Source of the DNA: JBFGFX01 sp965232455
Lineage (GTDB): Bacteria; Pseudomonadota; Gammaproteobacteria; Steroidobacterales; Woeseiaceae
DNA: 64,000 bases
NCBI GenBank assembly: GCA_965232455.1
Contig: OZ246981.1
Span: forward strand, 5,518,001 to 5,582,000
Reading direction: 5' to 3'
Part shown: positions 18,995 through 26,248 of the stretch, piece by piece
Position numbering within the stretch: the stretch's first letter is position 1
How the letters are laid out: every line of letters begins with the position of its first letter
Notes under the pieces: model-generated
Database searches by the model: none
What the model saw: the letters and a program-made list of their open reading frames with translations, nothing else
Told to the model about the DNA's origin: nothing
Program-made: the position numbers and the translations under genes

Positions 18995-20124
18995 TTTTGC
19001 GAGTCCTGTGCAGCGGATTTGATCGCAACGGCTGTATCGACGTCGGTTTCCAGAATGCCTTCGACGGTACTGCCGTCCGTGACGAATCCCTGTCCGACCG
19101 TGATGATCGCCGCCGCGTTCGGCAGCCCGGCGATGTAGACGCCCTCGCTGTTGGACAATGCGATGTCGGCGGGGAAGAATTCCACGACACCCTGGTCATT
19201 GACGATCTTGACGCCGACGTCGCCGTCGTCGTTGAGCGTCAGAAGCGACGGCGAAATCCGGTGGGCAAATATCGTTTCCGCTGGAATCAACAGCTCGGCC
19301 GACACGCCGGCGCGAAGATCGCCCGCGCTGTTGTCCAATTCGAGCTCTACCGTAAACGTGCGCGTCGCCTCATCGGCGACCGGCGCGACATAGCGTATCA
19401 GTCCGCTCACCTGTTCCCCGGTTGCGAGGTTTGCCGATGCGCTGCCGCCGCGAGCGACAAATCTGGCGTCGTACTCCGAGATTGCGGCGCTGACGACCAG
19501 CGTACGATCGTCGACGACCGTCGCAATCGGGTCGCCTTCCTTGACGAAGTCTCCGATCTCGACGTGGCGCTCCTGCAGTGCGCCGTCAAACGGCGCGCGA
19601 ACGACCATGTACTGGATGTCCAGTTCGGCTCGGGTCAGTTCCGCTTTGGCGGCTTCCAGCAGCGCCGCCGCTTCCTGTAGCTGCGCGTTCGACACGTAAC
19701 TCTCGGATTTGAGCTGCTCCCGGCCTTCGTACTCGACTTCGCGCTGTTTCACGGTTGCCGTCGCCTCGGCGAGCCGCGCATAACGATCCCGCTCGTCGAG
19801 TCGCACGATAATCCCACCCGAGTCGACTCGCTCGCCGCGGTCTACGCCGATGGCGACCACCCGGCCGTCGGTTTCGGCGCTCAGCTCGACGGTCCTGGCC
19901 GGAGCCGTCCTGCCGTTGATGGAAATGGTTCGCACCACTTCCTCGGCGACCTGGTTACGGATTCGCACGCTTGCCCTCTCCGCGGCCGGTTCCATCCGGG
20001 AATCGGCCGCCGTCACCGGCTCGTCCTCGTCGCCCGCGCCGCTCACCAACCAAAGGGTGATTGCCACGACGATGGCTCCCGACACGAACCAGGACCGATG
20101 TTGTTTGATCTTCTCCAAATCCAT
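18991..20124 (-). CDS. RND periplasmic adaptor (padR-linked)
   Basis: The 377-residue adaptor has an uncleaved N-terminal membrane segment (about 10-29) instead of a lipobox. The lipoyl halves (VELSAETDGRVVAIGVDRGE; YMVVRAPFDGALQERHVEIG) flank a coiled-coil hairpin around 100-150, and beta-barrel domains follow. ATG 20124 is chosen because GAGGAA precedes it; an upstream in-frame start at 20169 would run into the padR stop. The gene lies 35 nt after padR and overlaps the RND gene by 4 nt, so all three are one operon. Confidence 0.93.
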   Translation of the reverse strand: MDLEKIKQHRSWFVSGAIVVAITLWLVSGAGDEDEPVTAADSRMEPAAERASVRIRNQVAEEVVRTISINGRTAPARTVELSAETDGRVVAIGVDRGERVDSGGIIVRLDERDRYARLAEATATVKQREVEYEGREQLKSESYVSNAQLQEAAALLEAAKAELTRAELDIQYMVVRAPFDGALQERHVEIGDFVKEGDPIATVVDDRTLVVSAAISEYDARFVARGGSASANLATGEQVSGLIRYVAPVADEATRTFTVELELDNSAGDLRAGVSAELLIPAETIFAHRISPSLLTLNDDGDVGVKIVNDQGVVEFFPADIALSNSEGVYIAGLPNAAAIITVGQGFVTDGSTVEGILETDVDTAVAIKSAAQDSQK

Positions 20125-20159
20125 TACCAATATTCCTCGAGACTTTAGATCGGGTTGCG

Positions 20160-20708
20160 CTAGCGCCAACCCTCAGCTGAATCCATTGTTTCCGCGCCGT
20201 TGAGCGAGTGGCGGTTTTCTTCGATGTATTTCTTGCAGGCTTTTGCCATCGTGACGCCGAAACCGGCGACAAACGATGCGCCCGGCGGCCAACAGGAGCC
20301 GTCGCCGAAATCGATATCGGCGATGAGCTTCAGAAATTCGTCCACCTCTTTTATGCGACTGTCGAGCACGGTGTCGATCTGCTCGGCGGACATCAGGTGA
20401 GCAAAAAACAGTGTCGCCAAAAATTCGGACCGAACCTTGTGGGTGGGGCAGGGGTTATCCAGCGCGGCCTTCAATTCGTCCTGACCGCGTTCCGTTATGC
20501 TGTAGAGCTTCCGGTCGGGCTTGCCCTCCTGCGGAATCTCCTCGCAGCGAACGAGTCCCTGCTCGGCAAGCGACGACAGCGCCGGGTAAATCGAACCGTA
20601 ACCCGCCGCAAAAAAATGACCAAACGTCGACTCGAAGAACTTCTTCAGGTCGTAGCCGCTTGCAGGTCCACGGGTAAGCATGCCCAGGCACACCGTTTTG
20701 ACGTCCAT
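20160..20708 (-). CDS. PadR family transcriptional regulator
   Basis: The 182-residue protein has the PadR winged helix at residues 1-90: CLGMLTRGPASGYDLKKFFE, then GYGSIYPALSSLAEQGLVRC and GKPDRKLYSITERGQDEL (wing). A C-terminal helical region (95-170) resembles the dimerisation domain of the longer PadR/Vir subfamily. It is the first gene of the operon with an adaptor and an RND permease. PadR proteins usually repress linked efflux genes and are released by the pump's own substrates. Autoregulation through the dyad at 20735-20771 is inferred. Confidence 0.93.
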   Translation of the reverse strand: MDVKTVCLGMLTRGPASGYDLKKFFESTFGHFFAAGYGSIYPALSSLAEQGLVRCEEIPQEGKPDRKLYSITERGQDELKAALDNPCPTHKVRSEFLATLFFAHLMSAEQIDTVLDSRIKEVDEFLKLIADIDFGDGSCWPPGASFVAGFGVTMAKACKKYIEENRHSLNGAETMDSAEGWR

Positions 20709-20734
20709 CGAATGACCGTTCCATTGCCGGGTTC

Positions 20735-20784
20735 ATATATCGGGGCGATGCATAGTATCAGTTTGATATATAAAAGCGAGTCAA
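20735..20784 (-). promoter_or_regulatory. padR promoter region with interrupted dyad
   Basis: On the minus strand TTGACT (20784-20779) precedes GATACT (20759-20754) with a 19-nt spacer, or TGATAC with 18. A dyad ATATATC-N23-GATATAT (20735-20741, 20765-20771) overlaps the spacer and the downstream edge. It is a plausible PadR operator. The spacing of the promoter is loose. Confidence 0.45.
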
Positions 20785-20920
20785 GATGTGTAAAGATTTG
20801 TTTCCAAATTAAGTCCATTTAAAACAATAAGTTATATGGGAAGAGATGACTGCGGCCACAAACGGAGGCGCCGTCCGGGCGGTAGCGTCGGCCCACGCGG
20901 CGGTGTGTCGGTCGTATCGC

Positions 20921-21649
20921 CTATTTTCGGGCGTGCAATACCAGCATGCCGTCGTCCGCGAAGCGGGCCGCGATCCGCAGACCCTGCGTCTCGAGTGTGG
21001 CCGCCACCCAGTCCATGCTGATCCTGAGTTTGCGGTAGCCGCTGACTGACAGCGTCCATTCGCCGTCGCGCCGGCGCTGCAGGATGTCATGAACCTGCAC
21101 GACGTCTTCTTCGTATTCGAGGAAACAGGTGAAAATCTGATCGTCGGAATTCCGAATCGGAATAAAACGATCCGCGCCCGTCGGGCCGGGGGCGTCGTAG
21201 TCGCGAATCGAAATCACGACGGATCCGCCGCCACCCACGGCTTGTGCGGCGTCGATCAACAACCGTTCCGCCGCCGAGCGTTCGGGCAGGTGCACCAGGG
21301 TGTCGCCCATGCAGACGACCAGATCCGGCTCTGTGCCGAGATGACGGCGGAAATCGGTAATGTCCGCAAGTATCGTCGTGACGCTGTCGCCACCGGCGTG
21401 CGACCGAAGCTCGTCAAGCAAGGTCTCGCAAAAATCCATTGCAATGACGTCGAAACCGCGTTTGACGAGCGGGACCGACTGGCTGCCGGGTCCGGCGCCA
21501 AGGTCGACCGCAAGGCCGCTGTTGATAGGGCGAACACCAAGCCGCTCGAAGAGCCGTGCGTTTCGCGCCGAGGCCGAATCGAAGTCGCCCAGTATCCACG
21601 AGTAGACGGATCCCAGGAGCTTGTCGTAGTGCTTTTTGACCGGGTCCAT
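20921..21649 (-). CDS. Class I SAM-dependent methyltransferase
   Basis: The 242-residue protein has a Rossmann methyltransferase fold. Motif I is AVDLGAGPGSQSV (about residues 46-58), motif II FDVIAMDFCETLL, and then DLVVCMGDTLVHL and GGGGSVVISIRDYD for motifs IV-V. The N-terminal KKHYDKLLGSVYSWILGDFD resembles methyltransferases acting on small molecules. The substrate cannot be assigned. It is the next minus-strand gene after the FAD oxidoreductase, 204 nt away, with the MITE-like element between them. That element may have separated a former operon. Confidence 0.85.
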   Translation of the reverse strand: MDPVKKHYDKLLGSVYSWILGDFDSASARNARLFERLGVRPINSGLAVDLGAGPGSQSVPLVKRGFDVIAMDFCETLLDELRSHAGGDSVTTILADITDFRRHLGTEPDLVVCMGDTLVHLPERSAAERLLIDAAQAVGGGGSVVISIRDYDAPGPTGADRFIPIRNSDDQIFTCFLEYEEDVVQVHDILQRRRDGEWTLSVSGYRKLRISMDWVAATLETQGLRIAARFADDGMLVLHARK

Positions 21650-21678
21650 GGCGTCTCGCTACTTGAAGCCGATCGCCA

Positions 21679-21694
21679 TGTTAACAGGCGCTAG
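21679..21694 (-). repeat. Dispersed repeat copy 1 (CTAGCGCCTGTTAACA)
   Basis: On the minus strand this reads CTAGCGCCTGTTAACA, one base different from the start of the copies at 36396 and near 45.9 kb. It directly abuts the CTAG at the left end of the palindromic element. Confidence 0.6.
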
Positions 21695-21857
21695 CCCGTA
21701 TCCGTCACCGATTACGCGGGCCCTCGCTTGCCCTTTGTCCGCTCAGGAGATTTTCCTCCCTCGGAAATACACCGGGTATTCCGCTCGCTCGGAAAATCCC
21801 CTGAGCGAACAAACGGCTGCCCGATCTTCCCACGAATCGGTGACGGATACGGGCTAG
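21691..21857. mobile_element. MITE-like palindromic element with CTAG flanks
   Basis: A 159-bp element (21695-21853) begins and ends with perfect 19-bp inverted repeats, CCCGTATCCGTCACCGATT and its complement, and is bounded by CTAG on both sides (21691-21694, 21854-21857). Inside, a second 17-bp inverted pair with one mismatch (about 21751-21767 and 21790-21806) makes the whole unit foldable. It encodes no protein. The CTAG pair could be a 4-bp target duplication as made by IS5-group elements, but CTAG is itself palindromic, so the ends are ambiguous. The right CTAG supplies the stop codon of the FAD oxidoreductase. Confidence 0.75.
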
Positions 21858-23206
21858 AGGAAGTACTGCGACAGGAACGGATTCATCATGCGATTGTCGG
21901 GATCGACCTGTCGCCGAACCTTGCGGAAATAGTCGAGTCGAGTGCGCAGCACCTCTTTCGCATAACCGGGATCGAGTTCCCGCGACTGATTGAACAAGGG
22001 CGATGCACCCCAGTGTCTCGCGAACTCGCCGAAATCGATCGCAAAATTGTCCCAACCTTTGGTTTCGGTCGAGACTGCACGCAGCGCAATCATCGGTTCG
22101 TCGAAGCAAGGCGAAAGGATCGCCGATCGATCGCGGCTCAGCAGGTAACCGACCGTCGGCATGTCGCAGCGGAAGCCGTGTTCTTCGCGGATGCGCAGGC
22201 AAAAGTCGCGGTAGGCCTGAACGACCACCGCGAAGTCCGCCGCCGGGAAAAACCACGTGGAGTAGTTCAGCGGCCGGGCGTCGGCGCCCGATTGGGCCGT
22301 TGACATGCTGCCCGACGATACGAGCCGGTTGCTCACGATGCCCTGGGTCATCGTACTGACTTTGTCGATGAGCCGATAGCGTACGCCCTTGACCGGAATG
22401 ATGCGGTTCAGGGACTTGAACACCTGAGGGAGTACGGTGCTCTCCCCCCAGTCCTTGATTTTCCAGGGAAGCTTCGCATTTGCGCGGGCGGTCGCATCGA
22501 AGCGCCGCAGGTCCAGGTATGCCGTGTCCCTGAACGGCAGCATGAAAAACTTCATGCCGATGTCCGTACGCACGAGTTTCTCCACGGCCCTGGAGAACTG
22601 TTCCGTGGTGCAACGGCGGTGCGCGGCCGTAAATCCCATGATCGGACGGGTTTTCAGAGTAACTTCGTAGATGACTCCCAGCATCCCGTAGCTGAGGCGC
22701 AGGACGTTCAGGATCTTCTGCTGACCGATATCGGCGACAAGAAGCTGGCCATCCGGCGTGACGACTTTCATGCCGAGCACCTGCGAGGCGAACAGCGAGC
22801 CTTCGTCCGCAATCGCCGGCCCGATACAGCCGCCTGCGATGGCGCCGCCGATGGTTCGGTTCATCAGGTCGTGGCTGCCTTCGAGTTCCATGCCGTGCAC
22901 CGCCAGGGCTTCCACGATTTGACCGATCCGGGCGCCCGCCTGTACCGTGATGCGGTGGTTGTACGCATCGATGTCGATGATGTCGTCGAATGCCGTCATG
23001 TCGATGACGGTGCCGACCGAACACGCGTTGCAGTCGGTGGCGGCGCTGCCGGCGCCCATCGGGCGAAACGGCGCCGTGAACGGCGCCTGCGGTTCCAGGA
23101 GCTGTTTGAGTTCACTCAGATGTCGCGGCCGCACAACCTGCAGCGGGTTGGCGGCCTGAACTCTCAATTGCCCCGACTTGCGCAGGCTAGCGGCACTTAC
23201 GGACAT
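21854..23206 (-). CDS. FAD-linked oxidoreductase of the sugar-1,4-lactone oxidase (ALO/GULO) type
   Basis: The 450-residue protein has an FAD-binding PCMH domain (residues about 20-190): RPMGAGSAATDCNA as the phosphate loop, GTVIDMTAFDDII, and TIGGAIAGGCIGPA. A D-arabinono-lactone-oxidase-type domain follows to the C-terminus (EFARHWGASPLFN; QVDPDNRMMNPF). The loop lacks the His that carries covalent FAD in many family members (a GHS-type motif is AGS here), so flavin is probably bound non-covalently. ATG 23206 follows GGGGAG. The leader contains a c-di-GMP-I type riboswitch. The stop codon is the CTAG edge of the MITE-like element. Confidence 0.85.
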   Translation of the reverse strand: MSVSAASLRKSGQLRVQAANPLQVVRPRHLSELKQLLEPQAPFTAPFRPMGAGSAATDCNACSVGTVIDMTAFDDIIDIDAYNHRITVQAGARIGQIVEALAVHGMELEGSHDLMNRTIGGAIAGGCIGPAIADEGSLFASQVLGMKVVTPDGQLLVADIGQQKILNVLRLSYGMLGVIYEVTLKTRPIMGFTAAHRRCTTEQFSRAVEKLVRTDIGMKFFMLPFRDTAYLDLRRFDATARANAKLPWKIKDWGESTVLPQVFKSLNRIIPVKGVRYRLIDKVSTMTQGIVSNRLVSSGSMSTAQSGADARPLNYSTWFFPAADFAVVVQAYRDFCLRIREEHGFRCDMPTVGYLLSRDRSAILSPCFDEPMIALRAVSTETKGWDNFAIDFGEFARHWGASPLFNQSRELDPGYAKEVLRTRLDYFRKVRRQVDPDNRMMNPFLSQYFL

Positions 23207-23331
23207 TGCGTCTCCCCAAATCCATACTCGAAATTGCGTTGAGGCACGGCCGCAGGCGGCGGAGGAAGGGTGGTTCGGGAAGCGGCTTGCGCACGAGAGG
23301 TATCAGCAGGAAAGGCGCTCCTGCCGATTCG

Positions 23332-23412
23332 CGTTGGCAACCCCGCTGTCCTAGGCATCCCCTTAGACCGGTGGCTTTGCGACCCTGCTTTTCAGCAGGT
23401 GTGCCGTTGTCA
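23332..23412 (-). ncRNA. Cyclic-di-GMP-I (GEMM) riboswitch aptamer
   Basis: Read on the minus strand, the segment carries the GEMM-I core in order: GGCACACC, a CCTGC/GCAGG hairpin with a TGAAAA loop (23399-23384), GTCGCAAAGCCACCGG (23383-23368), a short P3-like stem around CTAAGG...CCTAGGAC, and AGCGGGGTTGCC (about 23347-23336). These match the known aptamer's tetraloop stem, CGCAAAGCC junction and GGGUUGCC closing strand. It begins a few nt after a likely promoter and lies 126 nt before the FAD oxidoreductase start. A GCAGGA/TCCTGC hairpin (23324-23306) follows and may belong to the expression platform. Confidence 0.85.
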
Positions 23413-23423
23413 AACGAATTTGA

Positions 23424-23452
23424 ATCGTTGCACGGTGTGTTCCCGCTGTCAA
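23424..23452 (-). promoter_or_regulatory. Promoter in front of the riboswitch
   Basis: A consensus -35 TTGACA (23452-23447) is followed after 17 nt by a weak -10 AACGAT (23429-23424) on the minus strand. Transcription would start about 5-10 nt before the aptamer, as expected for a riboswitch leader. Confidence 0.5.
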
Positions 23453-23664
23453 TTTCCCGGCGCGACTTGTTTTGGGATATTGTCAAATACAACCGGATTC
23501 CCCAGAAGGGAGTGGCGTCATGCGGACGGCGAAACGAACGGCTTTCTCGTTGACGTGCCGTGCGTCGGCGCTGGTTCCACCAGGGATTCGACACCGGCGA
23601 TCCGAGCCGCTGCGGCACGGCTGCGGTGGTGCCGCCCTACGAAAACGGGGGCGCCCTTGACGGC

Positions 23665-23693
23665 TTGACAGCCATAAACAGAACGATTATTCT
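23665..23693 (+). promoter_or_regulatory. Strong sigma70 promoter of the tetR gene (leaderless)
   Basis: A perfect -35 TTGACA (23665-23670), 17-nt spacer and -10 TATTCT (23688-23693) end only 7 nt before the ATG at 23701. The transcript would begin at or next to the A of the start codon. Confidence 0.85.
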
Positions 23694-23697
23694 GTTT
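23676..23697. promoter_or_regulatory. TetR operator, copy 1
   Basis: AAACAGAA-N6-TTCTGTTT is a perfect 8-bp-arm palindrome covering the -10 box. The core CAGAA-N6-TTCTG recurs at 24305 and 24390, so it is very probably the site of the adjacent TetR protein. Confidence 0.85.
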
Positions 23698-23700
23698 TGC

Positions 23701-24288
23701 ATGGTCAGGACCCGGGCATTCGATCCGTCAGCGGCGCTCAGTCGAGTCGTCGAGCTGTTCTCGTCAAAAGGTTACTCCGAGACCTCGATGGACGACATCG
23801 TCAAAGCGACGGGCGTCAGTCGCTACGGTCTGTACGGCACGTTTGGCAACAAGCGCGAATTGTTCGAGCAGGCGCTCGAGCGGTACGCCGATTCGATGGG
23901 GCGTCAGTCGTTCCTGCGCCTGCTGGAGCCCGACGCCGCCATGCGGCACATTCGGGCAATATTCGACGAGCGTCTGGACGCCATGTGCAGCACCTGTGAG
24001 AACCGCGGCTGCATGTTGTGCCACACCGCGATGGAGCTGGCGCCGCACGATCCCGAAATCCAGGACGTCTTGCAGCGTTTCCTGAAACGCATGTCAAAAG
24101 CGTTCACGATCGGTCTCGAGTCGGCGAAAACCAAGGGAGAGGTCAAGGCGGATCTGGACACCAAGGCGGCCGGCGATTACCTGACGGGCGCACTGTTTGG
24201 CTTGTCGGTCCTGGCCCGTTCCGGATTCTCGAAAACCCGTCTCGAGAATTTTGTCGAAAATACGCTCGCCTCACTGCGGGCGGAGTGA
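23701..24288 (+). CDS. TetR/AcrR family transcriptional regulator
   Basis: The 195-residue protein has the TetR helix-turn-helix at residues 10-55: SAALSRVVELFSSKGYSETS, MDDIVKATGVSRYGLYGTFGNKRELFEQAL (key residues only). The ligand domain contains CSTCENRGCMLCHTAMEL, a Cys-rich stretch with four Cys in the segment around residues 97-107, typical of the YxxC/TetR_C family near AcrR-like regulators. ATG 23701 is set by the promoter seven nt upstream. Three matching operators, one on its own promoter and two before the next gene, argue for autorepression and control of the 108-residue secreted protein. The Cys cluster could sense thiol-reactive compounds (inference). Confidence 0.93.
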   Translation: MVRTRAFDPSAALSRVVELFSSKGYSETSMDDIVKATGVSRYGLYGTFGNKRELFEQALERYADSMGRQSFLRLLEPDAAMRHIRAIFDERLDAMCSTCENRGCMLCHTAMELAPHDPEIQDVLQRFLKRMSKAFTIGLESAKTKGEVKADLDTKAAGDYLTGALFGLSVLARSGFSKTRLENFVENTLASLRAE

Positions 24289-24296
24289 TTTTTTTT
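24271..24296 (+). terminator. Short terminator overlapping the tetR stop
   Basis: TCACT/AGTGA arms (24271-24275, 24284-24288) include the stop codon and are followed by eight T. The 5-bp stem is weak. Confidence 0.45.
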
Positions 24297-24304
24297 GGGG
24301 ATAC

Positions 24305-24320
24305 CAGAATGTTTGTTCTG
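24305..24320. promoter_or_regulatory. TetR operator, copy 2
   Basis: CAGAA-TGTTTG-TTCTG shares its half-sites with copy 1 and its exact spacer with copy 3. It lies between tetR and the secreted-protein gene. Confidence 0.7.
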
Positions 24321-24353
24321 ATGCGCACGAGCCTGTTCCCGATCCCGTTCAAC

Positions 24354-24385
24354 CCGGTGGGTCGTAACGCCGGCGCTTTTTTTTT
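24354..24385 (+). terminator. Likely intrinsic terminator after tetR
   Basis: CCGGTG and CGCCGG (24354-24359, 24368-24373, one G-U pair) can form a stem. A run of nine T follows at 24377-24385. Confidence 0.5.
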
Positions 24386-24389
24386 CGCC

Positions 24390-24415
24390 CTATTCAGAAT
24401 GTTTGTTCTGAATAG
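24390..24415. promoter_or_regulatory. TetR operator, copy 3
   Basis: CTATTCAGAA-TGTTTG-TTCTGAATAG is a perfect 10-bp-arm palindrome, 49 nt before the next start codon. It is followed by five T, so as RNA it could also act as a weak terminator. Confidence 0.8.
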
Positions 24416-24464
24416 TTTTTCTCGACTCGAAACGACAAGAGTCAGCGACCTTTAGGAGACATCC

Positions 24465-24791
24465 ATGAAGACGCCAATACAGCAAATTGCAACAGCGGCT
24501 CTCACGATACTGGCCGCGTTCGCCAGCGCCACCGCGGCGGCGGAAAGACAGACCGCGTTCCCCTACGCGGACGAACTCGAGTCCTGCGTGTCTGCGGTGA
24601 CCGAGCATCTGGATCTCAGCAACGTCAGTCGTGTCCGGCACACGGTTATTCAGGAAAAGCGTACCGGTATCGGTTACGCGCTGAGCATAGAAACCTCGGT
24701 GTTTGCGGGTGACGACGAGCGCCGCTACACGGCGTACTGCGTCGCGACGGGCACCGACGCGCCGCTGAAATTCACGATTGACGAACGGTAA
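24465..24791 (+). CDS. Small secreted protein of unknown function under TetR control
   Basis: The 108-residue protein has a clear signal peptide (residues 1-26, ending TAAAE). The mature part of about 80 residues has two Cys (near 40 and 93) that could pair in the periplasm, and beta-strand-like alternation (YALSIETSVFAG; RYTAYCVATG). It is preceded by TAGGAG and by two copies of the TetR operator. I do not recognise the family. A role in handling the compound sensed by TetR is inference from the shared operator. Confidence 0.8.
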   Translation: MKTPIQQIATAALTILAAFASATAAAERQTAFPYADELESCVSAVTEHLDLSNVSRVRHTVIQEKRTGIGYALSIETSVFAGDDERRYTAYCVATGTDAPLKFTIDER

Positions 24792-24836
24792 ACGCCGTCC
24801 CGGTCGATACGGTCCGGGTTACACCTTGACGGCGGG

Positions 24837-24858
24837 GCAGCATCGGTGACGATGCTGC
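24837..24858 (+). terminator. Hairpin after the small secreted protein gene
   Basis: GCAGCATCG-GTGA-CGATGCTGC is a perfect 9-bp stem with a GNRA-type loop, 45 nt after the stop. There is no T run, so it may stabilise the mRNA 3' end or support Rho-dependent ending. Confidence 0.45.
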
Positions 24859-25270
24859 TCTGCCGGAGCGGTGAGTTGCAGATGGAAGACCCTTGTTGCC
24901 GGCTGCCAAGGCCGCTAAGCTCGGGCCGACCAAAGCGCGAGTTCACACGAATGCTGATGCAGGTCCCGCCCGGTGGTGTTCACGAAACACTCTTCAAGTT
25001 CGCTGACAGTCGGCCCGGCTGCCTGCCGACGCCGGCCTTGGCGGTGTCCGGCGCTTCCGACGGTGATGGGGAGATTCTCGCCGAATGTGTTTGAGATTCG
25101 GTTCCGACCCGCGTGCGAGTTTTCTCGGGCCGGCGCGTGCGCAGAACGGCCGATCGTCCAGTCCGCCAGCGCCGGTCGGAGACGAGCGCGCGGAGCGCGG
25201 CGTTTGGCGGCGGTTCCGGCAGTGGACGCGCAATCTTGCGGCTCGGCGCCGTTGATCGCGACTGATTGAA
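24859..25270. other. Stretch without a recognised gene
   Basis: The short open frames on both strands here have no start signals, biased composition or family resemblance. I see no repeat or RNA structure. Confidence 0.6.
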
Positions 25271-26248
25271 ATGTCCGGGCGGCATGCGATAGACAGAGCG
25301 AAGCTGCCGGCGGAGATCGCGCTCGCGGCAAATAGAATTCGGGCGTTCGTTCGCGAGACGCCGCTTGACCGGTCGCCGTACTTCAGTGATGCAAGCGGCG
25401 CCGACGTCTGGCTCAAGCTGGAGAATTTGCAGCCGACGGCATCGTTCAAAATTCGTGGCGCGTTCAACAAGTTGCTGTCGATGCCCGACGCGGAGCGGGT
25501 CAAAGGTTGCGTAACGGCGTCGAGCGGAAATCACGGCGCCGCCGTTGCTCATGCGATGCAAGCTCTCGGAGTCAAAGGCGTCGTCTTCGTTCCGGAACAG
25601 ACGTCGTCAACCAAGCTTGACGCGATTCGCCGCGCCGGTGCTGAAGTTCGGTTTCACGGCACTGACGGTTTGGACACGGAGACCTACGCGCGAGCCTATG
25701 CCGATGAACGGGAAATGGCGTATGTCTCTCCATACAACGACGCCGACGTGATCGCCGGGCAGGGCACCTGCGGCGTCGAGATCGCTCGCCAACTTCCGGA
25801 TGTCGACGCGGTGTTCGTCGCCGTGGGCGGCGGCGGCCTGATTTCCGGAGTCGGCGCGTTCCTGAAATCGTTCAGACCGGGCGTCCGGGTGGTCAGCTGC
25901 CAGCCGGCCGCATCTGCGGTGATGACGGAATCGATAAAGGCAGGAGAAATCCTCGAGTTGCCGAGTGAGGCCACGCTGTCCGACGGCACGGCGGGTGGAA
26001 TCGAGCCGGGTTCGCTTACCTTCGGCCTGTGCCGCGAACTCATCGACGACTTCGTCGCCGTCAGCGAAGAGGAAATAGCGTCCGCGATGCGCGCATTCAT
26101 AGATTCGCATCATCTACTCATCGAGGGCGCGGCCGGCGTCGCCCTGGCCGGACTGCTGCGCCGGAAAGACGACTATGCCGGCCGGAGGGTTGCCGTCATC
26201 GTCTGCGGTGGAAACGTTTCGCGGGAGACGCTGAAGCGCGTCATCTAG
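25271..26248 (+). CDS. Threonine/serine dehydratase-like PLP enzyme (fold type II)
   Basis: The 325-residue protein matches catabolic threonine dehydratases or serine racemases in length and has no C-terminal ACT regulatory domain. The PLP lysine is in TASFKIRGAFN (about residue 60), the substrate loop is ASSGNHGAAVAHA (near 85), and the phosphate-binding tetraglycine is VAVGGGGLISG (near 185). CGGNVS near the C-terminus is also typical. The expected reaction is deamination of Thr/Ser to a 2-oxo acid; racemase activity cannot be excluded. The stop TAG shares the four bases CTAG with the stop of the convergent GIY-YIG gene. No strong ribosome site is seen. Confidence 0.9.
   Translation: MSGRHAIDRAKLPAEIALAANRIRAFVRETPLDRSPYFSDASGADVWLKLENLQPTASFKIRGAFNKLLSMPDAERVKGCVTASSGNHGAAVAHAMQALGVKGVVFVPEQTSSTKLDAIRRAGAEVRFHGTDGLDTETYARAYADEREMAYVSPYNDADVIAGQGTCGVEIARQLPDVDAVFVAVGGGGLISGVGAFLKSFRPGVRVVSCQPAASAVMTESIKAGEILELPSEATLSDGTAGGIEPGSLTFGLCRELIDDFVAVSEEEIASAMRAFIDSHHLLIEGAAGVALAGLLRRKDDYAGRRVAVIVCGGNVSRETLKRVI

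Noticed and set aside
23332..23412. Riboswitch on the plus strand controlling tetR
   Set aside because: All conserved aptamer strings read on the minus strand, and tetR has its own promoter at 23665 downstream of this region.
24390..24420. AT-rich hairpin with T5 as a simple terminator
   Set aside because: The same half-sites and spacer occur at 24305 and on the tetR promoter, so an operator explains it better; terminator function may be secondary.
24846..25094. Plus-strand frame of 82 codons after the secreted-protein gene
   Set aside because: No ribosome site, and it begins inside a stable hairpin; composition looks random.
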